Shown here piece after piece: positions 8,446-16,673 of a stretch of DNA of 64,000 nucleotides. The stretch lies in assembly GCF_016916835.1 (NCBI RefSeq), contig NZ_JAFFIX010000012.1:62001-126000 (forward strand), written 5' to 3'. The first letter of the stretch is position 1. Every line of letters begins with the position of its first letter. This stretch comes from Actinacidiphila bryophytorum. GTDB taxonomy: Bacteria; Actinomycetota; Actinomycetes; Streptomycetales; Streptomycetaceae. The position numbers were made by a program, and so were the translations under genes. Below the pieces are notes generated by a model. It was given only the letters and a program-made list of their open reading frames with translations, was not told the DNA's origin and ran no database searches.

Positions 8446-8832
8446 ATGAGCGTTTCAGGAGGATTTGGCGGCTACGGGGAGGATGCCGCCGACGTCCGGG
8501 AGCGGCTGGACGCCGCCCGGGAGGAGGTGCGGGGGCGGATGGCCGCGCTGGCGCGGGAGTACGAGGGGATCGTCGCCGCCAACGAGCTGGTCGCCGTGGA
8601 CGACGAGCACGACCCCGAGGGGGCGAGCACCGCCTTCGAGCGGGCGCACGTGGGGGCGCTGCTGGAACAGGCGCGGGAGCAGGAAGGCGCCCTGGAGCGG
8701 GCGGCGGAGCGGCTGGAGCAGGGGGAGTACGGGCGGTGCGAGGTGTGCGGCGAGCCGATCGCGGCGGAACGCCTGGAAGTGCTGCCGGCCGCGGCGACCT
8801 GCGTACGGTGCGCCGCGGCCCGCGGAAGGTGA
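8446..8832 (+). CDS. DksA/TraR-family C4 zinc-finger protein
   Basis: A 128-residue acidic helical protein with a C-terminal C4 zinc finger: CEVC and CVRC separated by 17 residues. The N-terminal two thirds is a charged helical hairpin (VRERLDAAREEV, then ALERAAERLEQGEYG), as in DksA and TraR proteins, which reach into the RNA polymerase secondary channel to alter initiation. Whether this short actinobacterial form binds polymerase is not known. No strong ribosome-binding site precedes the ATG. The stop lies six bases before the stop of the convergent MFS gene. Confidence 0.82.
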   Translation: MSVSGGFGGYGEDAADVRERLDAAREEVRGRMAALAREYEGIVAANELVAVDDEHDPEGASTAFERAHVGALLEQAREQEGALERAAERLEQGEYGRCEVCGEPIAAERLEVLPAAATCVRCAAARGR

Positions 8833-8838
8833 ACCGCG

Positions 8839-10026
8839 TCAGCGCTGCGGCTCGGGCAGCAGGAGGCCCAGCGCCAGCGCGACCGGGGGGATGGTGCACA
8901 GCACCGCCAGTGCCCCGCGGGGTCCGTGCGCGTCGGCCACCAGGCCCAGGACCGGGGAGAGCAGGCCGCCGACGCTGACGGCCAGGCCCAGTGTGACGCC
9001 GGCGGCCGTGCCGGGCCTGGTCGGCAGGTAGTCCTGGCCCAGCTTGACCAGCACCGCGAAGGGCAGGTTCAGCGCCACTCCGGTCAGCACCGCGAAAAGC
9101 AGCGGCACGAAGCGGCCGGGCGTCAGCAGAAGACCCGCCAGCATCGGCAGTACCAGCCCGCCGCCGATCTGCACGGTCCGCACCATGCCCAGCCGGTCGG
9201 CGAGCCGCCCGCCCAGCAGGGTGCCGCCGACACCGCCGGCCAGGAAGAGGGTGAGGGCGGCGCCGGCCAGACCGCGGGAGGCGTCGAGGTGGCGGATCCA
9301 GTACAGCTCGATGAAGGTGTTGACGCCGAAGAAGGCCACGGACCGCACCACTTCGACACAGGTCAGCACCGCGAAGGGCCGCCACCGGTCGGTCCCGCCC
9401 TGCGCGGCCCGCGGCGGTGCGGCGGCCTGCCGCCTGCGCTGGTGCCGCAGCAGCGCGAAGGCGGTGAGCACGGCGGGCGGGATGAACAGCGCGGTGGCCC
9501 CCACGCCCCAGGCGATCAGGGCGGGGGTGGCGAGCGCTGGCGCCAGGAAGAAGCCGACGCTGCCGCCGGCCGCGAAGACGCTCATCGCCGCCGCACTGTC
9601 GCCCGCGGACTCGCGGGCCGCCTTGCCGGCCGCCGGGTGGAACATGGCCACGCCGAGGCCGGACAGCAGGATCAGCGACCACACCGCCGCGTAGGAGGGC
9701 ACGAGCCCGGACAGCCCGAGGCCGAGCCCGGCGAGCGCCACGCCCGCCGCCGCGAGCCAGCCCAGCCGCAGCCGGTCGACGGCCACCCCGACGAAGGGCT
9801 GCGGCACCGAACTGCCCAGCGTGGCGGCCAGGGTGAGGCCGGAGGCGGCGACGTAGCTGTAGTGCCGGTCGAGGACGAAGTACGGCACGCTGGCCGGCAC
9901 CAGGCCCTGGTAGAGGTCGTCGACGGCGTGCGCGACGCCCCACAGGCGCATCCGCCGCCAGATGCCGGGACCGGGGGGTGAGCCGGACGTTGCCGAGGCC
10001 GACGCGGGGCCGGTGAGCTGGGTCAT
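8839..10026 (-). CDS. MFS transporter, fosmidomycin-resistance (Fsr) type
   Basis: A 395-residue inner-membrane protein with about 12 hydrophobic segments. The early segment RMRLWGVAHAVDDLYQGLVP and the conserved MFHPAAGKAARESAG loop are characteristic of Fsr-like exporters of the major facilitator superfamily. It probably exports a small toxic compound by proton antiport. It is divergent from an AraC-type regulator with only 54 bases between the start codons, so the two are probably a regulator-exporter pair. Confidence 0.82.
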   Translation of the reverse strand: MTQLTGPASASATSGSPPGPGIWRRMRLWGVAHAVDDLYQGLVPASVPYFVLDRHYSYVAASGLTLAATLGSSVPQPFVGVAVDRLRLGWLAAAGVALAGLGLGLSGLVPSYAAVWSLILLSGLGVAMFHPAAGKAARESAGDSAAAMSVFAAGGSVGFFLAPALATPALIAWGVGATALFIPPAVLTAFALLRHQRRRQAAAPPRAAQGGTDRWRPFAVLTCVEVVRSVAFFGVNTFIELYWIRHLDASRGLAGAALTLFLAGGVGGTLLGGRLADRLGMVRTVQIGGGLVLPMLAGLLLTPGRFVPLLFAVLTGVALNLPFAVLVKLGQDYLPTRPGTAAGVTLGLAVSVGGLLSPVLGLVADAHGPRGALAVLCTIPPVALALGLLLPEPQR

Positions 10027-10080
10027 GGCAACAGCCTCGCCAATGCGCCGCAGCGGGGGCCATCAGTACTCTGCCTGTTT

Positions 10081-10935
10081 GTGTCGCCAACCCGCCAACC
10101 TGCCCGCCAAGGCCCCGACCAGCCTTCCCGGACGCCGGCCGAGACCGAGGCCGCCCGGCCCGAACCGGCCCCCGCCGGCCCCGTCCCGCACGAGCCACTC
10201 CCCGGTCCGACCGACCGCACCCTGACCCACCGCGAACGCATCCACTGGCACTTCCACCGCGAACACCAGCTCATCCACCCCAGCCACGGCGTCCTGCGGG
10301 TCTTCACCGCCGCCGGCGCCTGGGTCGTGCCGCCGCACCGGGCGGTCTGGGTACCGGCCGGAATCGCGCACGCCCACCAGGCGCACGGCCACACCCGTAT
10401 GCGTACGCTGTCCTTCCCCGCGAAAGCGGCACCGCTGCGCACCGACCGGCCGACGGTCCTGGCGGTGGGGCCGCTGCTGCGCGAGGTGATCGTCAGCCTC
10501 AGCGACGACACGGCGGCTCCCGGCCGCACCGCCCGGCAGCGCAGGACGCTTGAACAGGTGGCGATCGACGAGCTGCGGCAGGCCGACGACCTGCCGCTGC
10601 TGCTGCCGGCTCCCGCCGACGACCGGCTGCGGTCCGTGGCGGCACTGCTGCACGAGGACCCGGCCGACCCGCGCACGCTCGCCGAGCTGGGTGCCGCGGT
10701 GGGGGCGAGCGAGCGGACGCTGAGCCGGCTCTTCCGCCGCGAGATGGGCATGAGCTTCCCGCAGTGGCGCACCCAACTGCGGCTGCACCACTCGCTGATC
10801 CTGCTGGCCGCGGGGACGACGGTGACCGCGACGGCCACGGCGTGCGGCTACACGCACACCAGCGCCTTCATCGAGGCCTTCCGGCACGCTTTCGGCACGA
10901 CACCCGGCCGCCACCGCCAGCCGGCTCTCCCCTGA
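10081..10935 (+). CDS. AraC-family transcriptional regulator with N-terminal cupin domain
   Basis: A 284-residue regulator. An N-terminal cupin ligand domain (HREHQLIHPSHG, then WVVPPHRAVWVPAGIAHAH) precedes two helix-turn-helix motifs in the last ~95 residues (LAELGAAVGASERTLSRLF and ATACGYTHTSAFIEAF). Ligand binding in the cupin normally alters how the C-terminal domain contacts the promoter. The first in-frame start, GTG at 10081, has no clear ribosome-binding site, so the mRNA may be leaderless. It shares a 54-bp region with the divergent MFS exporter and probably controls it. Confidence 0.85.
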   Translation: MSPTRQPARQGPDQPSRTPAETEAARPEPAPAGPVPHEPLPGPTDRTLTHRERIHWHFHREHQLIHPSHGVLRVFTAAGAWVVPPHRAVWVPAGIAHAHQAHGHTRMRTLSFPAKAAPLRTDRPTVLAVGPLLREVIVSLSDDTAAPGRTARQRRTLEQVAIDELRQADDLPLLLPAPADDRLRSVAALLHEDPADPRTLAELGAAVGASERTLSRLFRREMGMSFPQWRTQLRLHHSLILLAAGTTVTATATACGYTHTSAFIEAFRHAFGTTPGRHRQPALP

Positions 10936-11043
10936 GGGGCGACTCTCCCCCGAACCCGGCGGAACCGCCCGGGCAAGCCTCCGGCGGAACCTCCAGGGCC
11001 ACAGGAATCCGCTCCCGCCTCCTGGACACCGACGACCTGACGT

Positions 11044-11082
11044 GTTGTCATGCCCATTAAGACAACGTCCTTCCAACGTTGT
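11044..11082. promoter_or_regulatory. Two overlapping inverted repeats upstream of the GH76 gene, candidate operator
   Basis: TTGTC (11044-11048) pairs with GACAA (11061-11065), and ACAACGT (11062-11068) pairs with ACGTTGT (11076-11082), whose inner CAACGTTG is itself palindromic. The layout recalls LacI-family operators before actinomycete glycoside hydrolase genes. It lies about 50 bases before the start codon at 11129. Confidence 0.45.
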
Positions 11083-11128
11083 ACAAGCGCCGCCCGCCGG
11101 CGCACCCGGCCGCGAGAAGGGACCCCCC

Positions 11129-13009
11129 GTGCCCACACCCTGGTCGCCACCCGGCCCGCGACGGGCCGCCGCCACCCTGCTCGCGGCCGCGGCCGCCCTG
11201 GCCACCGCCCTGGCCACGGTCGCCGCCCTGCTCCTCCCGCTGGCGGGCAACGCCACCGCCGCCCCCGCGGTGTGCGCGCTGGCCTGCGACACCCTCGACC
11301 CCTCGCGCGCGCCCGCCGAGACCTTCCCGGTGCCGAACGTGAACCTCAACGGCCGCCTGCTCGAACTGCACGTGGACGACGCCGACGGCATGGCCTGGGC
11401 CAGCATCGACCAGGGCGCCACCGGCGACTCGGTGTGGCTGGACCGCTCCTGGGACGGCGGCGCCACCTGGGACGGCCTGCTCGGCAAGGCGTCGATCCCG
11501 GCCACGTGGACCGGCACCAGGACCCTCATGTACAACCTGTACGACCCGGTCGGCCACCGCCGCGCGGTCCTGCGGGCGTGCGGCGACGCCCAGGGCGTCA
11601 CGTGCACGCAGTGGGCGCGGCAGAGCGTGTGCGCGGCGGCCTGCGACGGCGCGGGCCAGGCGGCGGGCGACACCCAGCCGGTCGCGCCCACCACGTTGAA
11701 CGGCCGCACGATCGCCCTGCACATCGACGGCTCCGGCATGGCCTGGGGCACGGTCTCCGGCGGCACCGCCGGCGACGAGGTCTGGCTCGACCGGTCGTGG
11801 GACGGCGGCGCGAGCTGGCCAGACGGGTCGGGCAAGGGCCGCACCAGCGTGCCCGCAGGCGCGACCGGGACGGGGACCGCGCGGTTCAACACCAGTGATC
11901 CGCTGGGCCGGCTGTACGGGGGCGCGGTGCGCGCCTGCGGGCGGGCGGTGGAGGGCCAGAACGGCAGCTGCACCGCGTGGGCGCGTCCCACTGGCTCGCG
12001 CACGGCGGCCGCCGCCGACGCGCTGATGTACTCCTACGACCCCAACCAGGCCTACTGGCCGTCGAGTTGGTGGAACTCCGCGGTCGCGGTCGCCACCGTG
12101 GTGGACTACGCGCGGCAGACCGGCGACACCCGCTACACCTGGATCGTCGACCGCACCTTCCAGGTGAACAAGGGGACCTTCCCCGCCGGCGCCCGCAGCT
12201 CCGACCCGATCGAGGGCGACTTCGTCAGCCGCGCCACCGACGACGCCGAGTGGTGGGCGCTGGCCTGGATCGACGCCTACGACCTCACGCACGACAGCCG
12301 GTACCTGCACGAGGCGGTGACCATCGCCTCCTACGTCAACGGGCTCTGGGACACCTCCACCTGCGGCGGCGGGGTGTGGTGGGACCGCGAGCGCACGTAC
12401 AAGAACGCGGTGACCAACGGGCTGTGGGTGCGGCTGACCGCCGAGCTGCACAACCGGCTGGCGGGCGACAGCCTCTGGCTCGGGCGGGCGACCACCGCCT
12501 GGACGTGGTTCACCCGCAGCGGCCTGATCAACTCCTCCGGGCTGGTCAACGACGGCCTCACCGCCTCGTGCGGCAACAACGGCCAGACCGTGTGGAGCTA
12601 CAACCAGGGCCTGGCCATCGGCGCCGGGGTGGAGGTCTACCGCGCCACCGGGGACCCCGCGGCGCTGAGCACCGCCCGCCGGCTCGCCGACGCGGCGGTC
12701 GCCTCGCCCGCCCTGGTGGCCTCGGGGCTGCTGACCGAGTCCTGCGACGCGCCCACCGCCGAATGCGACGACAACGGCAAGCAGTTCAAGGGCGTCTTCA
12801 TGCGCTACCTCCAGGACCTGGACGCGGTCACCGGCAACGCCTACCACGCCTTCGCCCAGACCCAGGCGGACAGCATCTGGAACCACGACCGCGACAGCCT
12901 CAACCGGCTCGGCGAGCGCTGGTCGGGCGCCGGCACCACGGCCCACCCGAACGCCAGGGACTGGCGCACCCAGGCCTCCGCCCTGAGCGCGCTCCTTGCC
13001 GCGGGCTGA
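11129..13009 (+). CDS. Secreted glycoside hydrolase family 76 (endo-alpha-1,6-mannanase-like)
   Basis: A 626-residue secreted protein. A long signal sequence (basic, then an Ala/Leu-rich core to about residue 45) is followed by two related ~110-residue beta modules, each with LNGR near its start and GDSVWLDRSWDGG or GDEVWLDRSWDGG, which are probably carbohydrate-binding. The catalytic GH76 domain covers about residues 310-626 and shows the paired catalytic aspartates D371-D372 (RATDDAEWW), then YKNAVTNGLW and WSYNQG. GH76 enzymes cleave alpha-1,6-mannan backbones of yeast walls or actinobacterial lipomannans. The GTG start has GAGAAGGGA upstream. Confidence 0.85.
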   Translation: MPTPWSPPGPRRAAATLLAAAAALATALATVAALLLPLAGNATAAPAVCALACDTLDPSRAPAETFPVPNVNLNGRLLELHVDDADGMAWASIDQGATGDSVWLDRSWDGGATWDGLLGKASIPATWTGTRTLMYNLYDPVGHRRAVLRACGDAQGVTCTQWARQSVCAAACDGAGQAAGDTQPVAPTTLNGRTIALHIDGSGMAWGTVSGGTAGDEVWLDRSWDGGASWPDGSGKGRTSVPAGATGTGTARFNTSDPLGRLYGGAVRACGRAVEGQNGSCTAWARPTGSRTAAAADALMYSYDPNQAYWPSSWWNSAVAVATVVDYARQTGDTRYTWIVDRTFQVNKGTFPAGARSSDPIEGDFVSRATDDAEWWALAWIDAYDLTHDSRYLHEAVTIASYVNGLWDTSTCGGGVWWDRERTYKNAVTNGLWVRLTAELHNRLAGDSLWLGRATTAWTWFTRSGLINSSGLVNDGLTASCGNNGQTVWSYNQGLAIGAGVEVYRATGDPAALSTARRLADAAVASPALVASGLLTESCDAPTAECDDNGKQFKGVFMRYLQDLDAVTGNAYHAFAQTQADSIWNHDRDSLNRLGERWSGAGTTAHPNARDWRTQASALSALLAAG

Positions 13010-13023
13010 TCCCGGCCGCCAGA

Positions 13024-13039
13024 ATTGGTCTACACCTTG
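13024..13039 (+). promoter_or_regulatory. Predicted DasR-responsive element (dre) upstream of hexosaminidase
   Basis: ATTGGTCTACACCTTG agrees with the 16-bp DasR consensus (AGTGGTCTAGACCACT) at 11 positions, including TGGTCTA and ACC. It is 62 bases before the start codon of the GH20 gene. DasR is the GlcNAc/GlcN6P-responsive GntR repressor of chitin and aminosugar genes in Streptomyces, so chitobiose-linked induction is likely. Confidence 0.65.
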
Positions 13040-13100
13040 ACGCCGATGTGGTGGGCGGGTCCCATGGGATGACTGCGTGCGGCCGTTCGGAGGGAGACTT

Positions 13101-14744
13101 GTGAGACTGCTCGGTACGGTTCCCCGGCTCGCCGGATCACTGCTGCTGGTGCTCGCGGCGGGCGCCTCCGCCCTCGGCGTGGCCTCGGCCCACTCCCGAC
13201 CCCACTCCCCCGGCTCGCCCGGCGCCGCGGTGCGGCCGCTCGGCCAGATCGTGCCCGCGCCCGCCCAGGTGCACCCGGCGGGCGCCCCCTTCACGCTCAC
13301 ACCGTCGGCCCGTATCCGGGTCGCCGGGCACGCGCGCGACGTCCGCGACGTCGGCAGCTACCTGGCCGGGCTGCTGCGCCCGTCCACCGGTTACGCCCTG
13401 CCGGTCGTCCAGGACGGCGGCCCCGGCGGCGGCCACGACGTACGGCTCGCCCTCACCTCGGGGGACAGCGCCCTCGGCGCCGAGGGCTACCGCCTCGACT
13501 CGGGTCCCGGCGGCGTCACGCTGACCGCCCGCACCTCTGCGGGCCTCTTCCACGGCGTCCAGACGCTGCGCCAGCTGCTGCCCGCCGCCGTCGAGAAGCG
13601 CACCCCGCAGCACGGCCCGTGGCAGGTCGCGGGCGGCACCGTCACGGACGTGCCGCGCTACGCCTACCGCGGGGCGATGCTCGACGTCTCCCGGCACTTC
13701 TTCACCGTCGCGCAGGTCGAGAAGTACATCGACGAGCTGGCGCTGTACAAGATCAACGAGCTGCACCTGCACCTGTCGGACGACCAGGGCTGGCGTATCG
13801 CGGTCAACTCCTGGCCTCGGCTGGCCGCCTACGGCGGGTCGACCGCGGTCGGCGGCGGCGCCGGCGGCTTCTACACCAAGGCGCAGTACGCGCAGATCGT
13901 CGGCTATGCCGCGTCCCGCCACCTGGAGGTCGTGCCGGAGATCGACATGCCCTCGCACACCGACGCGGCGCTCGCCTCGTACGCGCAGCTCAACTGCGAC
14001 GGTGTCGCACCGCCCCTCTACACCGGCACGGAGGTGGGGTTCAGCTCGCTGTGCGTGCCCAAGGACGTGACGTACGCCTTCGTGGACGACGTGATCCGCG
14101 AGCTGGCCGCGATCACCCCCGGCCGCTACCTGCACATCGGCGGCGACGAGGCGCACTCGACCAGCCAGGCGGACTACGTGGCCTTCATGAACCGCGCGCA
14201 GGCCGTCGTCCAGAAGTACGGCAAGACCGTCATGGGCTGGCACCAGATCACCTCGGCGACACCCGTCCCGGGCGCGGTGGCCGAGTACTGGGGCTACGAC
14301 GAGACCGGCGCCGCCGAGCGCGCCCAGGTCGCCGCGGCGGCCCAGGCGGGCACCCGGCTGGTGCTGGCACCGGCCGACCGCTCCTACCTGGACATGAAGT
14401 ACGACGAGGACACCCGGCTCGGCCAGGACTGGGCGGGCACCGTCGAGGTGGACCGCTCCTACGGCTGGGACCCCGGCACCTACCTGGCGGATGCGGGGGT
14501 GCCGGCGAGCGCGGTGCTGGGCGTCGAGGCGCCGCTGTGGACCGAGACGATCACCAGCAGCGACGACATCGAGGCCATGGCCTTCCCCCGCCTCCCGGGC
14601 ATCGCGGAACTCGGCTGGTCGCCCGCGTCCACGCACGACTGGACGGCCTACAAGGTGCGCCTGGCGGCCCAGGGTCCGCGGATGGCGGCGCTCGGCATCG
14701 ACTTCTACCGCTCGCCCCTGGTCGACTGGCCCGCGAACAGCTGA
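13101..14744 (+). CDS. Secreted beta-N-acetylhexosaminidase (GH20)
   Basis: A 547-residue secreted enzyme that removes terminal GlcNAc or GalNAc by substrate-assisted catalysis. After a signal peptide (to about residue 30), a GH20b-type N-terminal domain (about 45-180) leads to the barrel with YRGAMLDVSRHFF, the HLHLSDDQGWRI strand and the catalytic pair D349-E350 in HIGGDEAHS. A conserved W in MGWHQI also fits. The GTG at 13101 was chosen for its GGAGGGAG ribosome-binding sequence; an upstream GTG at 13077 is less likely. With a dre element upstream and the GH76 gene 91 bases before it, it should act in wall-polymer or chitin-oligomer turnover. Confidence 0.9.
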   Translation: MRLLGTVPRLAGSLLLVLAAGASALGVASAHSRPHSPGSPGAAVRPLGQIVPAPAQVHPAGAPFTLTPSARIRVAGHARDVRDVGSYLAGLLRPSTGYALPVVQDGGPGGGHDVRLALTSGDSALGAEGYRLDSGPGGVTLTARTSAGLFHGVQTLRQLLPAAVEKRTPQHGPWQVAGGTVTDVPRYAYRGAMLDVSRHFFTVAQVEKYIDELALYKINELHLHLSDDQGWRIAVNSWPRLAAYGGSTAVGGGAGGFYTKAQYAQIVGYAASRHLEVVPEIDMPSHTDAALASYAQLNCDGVAPPLYTGTEVGFSSLCVPKDVTYAFVDDVIRELAAITPGRYLHIGGDEAHSTSQADYVAFMNRAQAVVQKYGKTVMGWHQITSATPVPGAVAEYWGYDETGAAERAQVAAAAQAGTRLVLAPADRSYLDMKYDEDTRLGQDWAGTVEVDRSYGWDPGTYLADAGVPASAVLGVEAPLWTETITSSDDIEAMAFPRLPGIAELGWSPASTHDWTAYKVRLAAQGPRMAALGIDFYRSPLVDWPANS

Positions 14745-14751
14745 CCGGCCA

Positions 14752-14785
14752 CCGGCGGCCGGCGCCATCACCCGCCGGCCGCCGG
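14752..14785. terminator. Bidirectional terminator hairpin between GH20 and phzG
   Basis: A perfect 13-bp stem (CCGGCGGCCGGCG with CGCCGGCCGCCGG) encloses an eight-base loop. It lies between the convergent stops at 14744 and 14798. There is no U-tract, as is usual for streptomycete terminators. Confidence 0.7.
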
Positions 14786-14797
14786 AACGGACAGGCC

Positions 14798-15451
14798 CTA
14801 CGGCTGCAGGCGGGTCACCTGCCAGGCCTGGTCCTGGAGTTCGTAGCGCAGCCTGCGGTGGAGGCGGTCGGGGTCGGCGGACCAGAACTCCACCACCGAC
14901 GGGCGCAGCCGGTAGCCGGTGTAGCGGTCAGGGCGCGGCAGGGCGGCGTCGACGGCGGCCAGGCGCGCGGCCTCGTCGCGCAGCGCGGAGACGTCGGGCA
15001 GCGGTTCGCTCTGCCGGGAGGCGACCGTCATGGCGTGCAGCGGGTACGGGCGGCCGTACCACAGGGCGTCGGACTCGGCCTCGGCGCTCTGCTCGACGGG
15101 GCCCGACAGGACGAGCTGCTGGCCGGTCTCGCGCCAGTAGAAGACGCCCGACGCCCAGCCGGTCGCGGCCATGTCGCGGCCCTTGCGGCTGCTGGAGTGG
15201 GTGGTGAACAGCGCCCCGCTGTCGGTCACCTCGATGACGGCGACCATCCGGTTGGAGACCCGGCCCTGCGCATCGGCGGTGGCCAGGGCCATGGCGAGCG
15301 CTTCGCGGACGCCGCGCTCCGCGGCCTGCCCGACCCAGGCGCGCACCAGCCCCATGGGTTCCGGCGGCGGCGCGTCGTACTCGGGGAAGGCCAGGCCGAC
15401 CTCGCCGCTGAGGATCTCCAGCCTGCTGGTGCCCGTACCGGTGTCACTCAT
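14798..15451 (-). CDS. phzG: Phenazine biosynthesis FMN-dependent oxidase PhzG
   Basis: A 217-residue cytosolic flavoprotein of the pyridoxamine-5'-phosphate oxidase fold. PhzG carries out the late oxidations that turn the tricyclic condensation product into phenazine-1-carboxylic or dicarboxylic acids. The sequence shows REALAMALATAD, the FMN-region VSNRMV and FTTHSSSRKGRDM, and the C-terminal RPSVVEFWSADPDRLHRR typical of PNPOx-like oxidases. Length matches known PhzG proteins (about 215-222). It begins 16 bases after phzF, so the two are probably co-transcribed with phzE. Identification rests on fold plus context, as PdxH is similar in sequence. Confidence 0.85.
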   Translation of the reverse strand: MSDTGTGTSRLEILSGEVGLAFPEYDAPPPEPMGLVRAWVGQAAERGVREALAMALATADAQGRVSNRMVAVIEVTDSGALFTTHSSSRKGRDMAATGWASGVFYWRETGQQLVLSGPVEQSAEAESDALWYGRPYPLHAMTVASRQSEPLPDVSALRDEAARLAAVDAALPRPDRYTGYRLRPSVVEFWSADPDRLHRRLRYELQDQAWQVTRLQP

Positions 15452-15467
15452 GCGTTGGCGTCCTCTC

Positions 15468-16301
15468 TCACACGTAGATGGTGCCGCGGGCGACTACTAC
15501 CCCGTGGCCGCCGACCCTGACCTCGTCGATGCGCTCGGCGGACCCCTCGGCGGTGGCCAGCATGCGGGAGGGGCGGCCCAGTTCGACCCCTTGGAAGATC
15601 TCCAGCTCCTCCCCGTATCCGGCCAGCCCGTGCCGGGCCGCGTGGATGGCCAGCGGTCCTGCGGCCGAGCCGGTGGCCGCGTCCTCGACCACACCGTAGG
15701 CGGGCGAGAACATCCGGGTACGCCACCGGGTGCCGCCGCCGGCGAAGCAGTTGGCGGCCATGTCGGGGAACCTGGCGAGCGCCCGGTGGTCGGGTTCGAG
15801 TGCCGACAGGGCGCGCACGCTGGGCAGCCCGACGAAGACGTGCCGGGGGCCGTTGCGGTAGATGTCGACCGGCACCGTGGACGACTCGACGCCGAGCGCC
15901 GCCAGCAGCTCCGAAGCGTGCTCGTACGGCCGCCAGTTGGGCACCGGCTGGCGCATCCGCACGGCCGCGGCCCCGCCGTCCTCGGTGACCTCGAAGGGGA
16001 TGACGCCCATCGCGGTCTCCAGCCGCAGCCGGTCCTTGTGCAGGGACCGGCTCACCGCGACGGCGGTGCCGAGCAGCGGATGGCCGGCGAAGGGCAGTTC
16101 GTTGACGGGGGTGAAGATCCGGATCCTGGCGTCGCCGCCGCTCTCCGGCGGCAGGACGAAGGTGACCTCGGAGAGGTTCATCTCCTTGGCGATCCGCTGC
16201 ATCAGATCGGCCGACAGGTCGGCGGCGTCGAAGAACACGGCCACCGGGTTCCCGGCCAGCGGTTCCCGGGCGAAGGCGTCCACGACGGCGTACTCGTGCA
16301 T
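15468..16301 (-). CDS. phzF: PhzF, trans-2,3-dihydro-3-hydroxyanthranilate isomerase
   Basis: A 277-residue protein (known PhzF about 278) with the diaminopimelate-epimerase-like fold. PhzF isomerises DHHA to the aminoketone that dimerises to the phenazine skeleton. The catalytic glutamate is E45 (MNLSEVTF), the same number as in Pseudomonas PhzF. Other conserved marks are AGNPVAVF near the start, FAGHPLLGTAVA (H73) and EDAATGSAAGPL in the second half. GGAG precedes the ATG. Downstream of the small barrel gene and phzE, upstream of phzG. Confidence in the family is high. A phenazine role is supported by the adjacent phzB, phzE and phzG. Confidence 0.9.
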   Translation of the reverse strand: MHEYAVVDAFAREPLAGNPVAVFFDAADLSADLMQRIAKEMNLSEVTFVLPPESGGDARIRIFTPVNELPFAGHPLLGTAVAVSRSLHKDRLRLETAMGVIPFEVTEDGGAAAVRMRQPVPNWRPYEHASELLAALGVESSTVPVDIYRNGPRHVFVGLPSVRALSALEPDHRALARFPDMAANCFAGGGTRWRTRMFSPAYGVVEDAATGSAAGPLAIHAARHGLAGYGEELEIFQGVELGRPSRMLATAEGSAERIDEVRVGGHGVVVARGTIYV

Positions 16302-16343
16302 GGGATCACTCCAGGGTGGGGGGTCTGCGCTCCAGGGCATGTC

Positions 16344-16673
16344 CTAGGCGGCGAACACCGGGCCGAGCCCGTGCAGTGCCGCCGTCTCGAAGGCGCCCTC
16401 CACCACGGCCTCGACGTCGAAGCCGTAGCGGTGGGTGGGCGGGTAGCCGATGATCTCCGCGGCGCGGTTGGGCGGCATCGCGGCGGGTCTGCCGGCCTCC
16501 CAGAGCATCACCGCACCCCAGCGGTTGTGCTCCCGGTCGGCCATCCAGAACTTCAGCCGCAGCCCCTCGACGGCGCCCCACTGCTCCGCCGTGCCGTCCC
16601 GCAGGTGGTCGCGCAGCGAGTCGACGGTCGCGGCGGAGCCGTCCAGGTCCCACCAGGCGATGTCAACGCGCAT
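16344..16673 (-). CDS. Small YdhR-like dimeric alpha/beta-barrel protein in the phenazine operon
   Basis: A 109-residue protein with no signal peptide. The pattern (VDIAWWDLDGSAATVDSLRDHL, LKFWMADREHNRWGAVMLWE, PPNRAAEIIGYPP) resembles the YdhR-type family of the dimeric alpha/beta-barrel superfamily, some members of which act as cofactor-free monooxygenases. Its ATG lies 11 bases inside the 3' end of phzE, implying translational coupling, so it should serve the same pathway, perhaps as a ring hydroxylase or a helper of the condensation. This gene is not part of the core phz set I know, so its role is a guess. Confidence 0.6.
   Translation of the reverse strand: MRVDIAWWDLDGSAATVDSLRDHLRDGTAEQWGAVEGLRLKFWMADREHNRWGAVMLWEAGRPAAMPPNRAAEIIGYPPTHRYGFDVEAVVEGAFETAALHGLGPVFAA

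Noticed and set aside
14798-15451. PdxH (vitamin B6 pathway) instead of PhzG
   Set aside because: The fold is shared, but the gene is in an operon with phzF and phzE and close to phzB, which favours PhzG.
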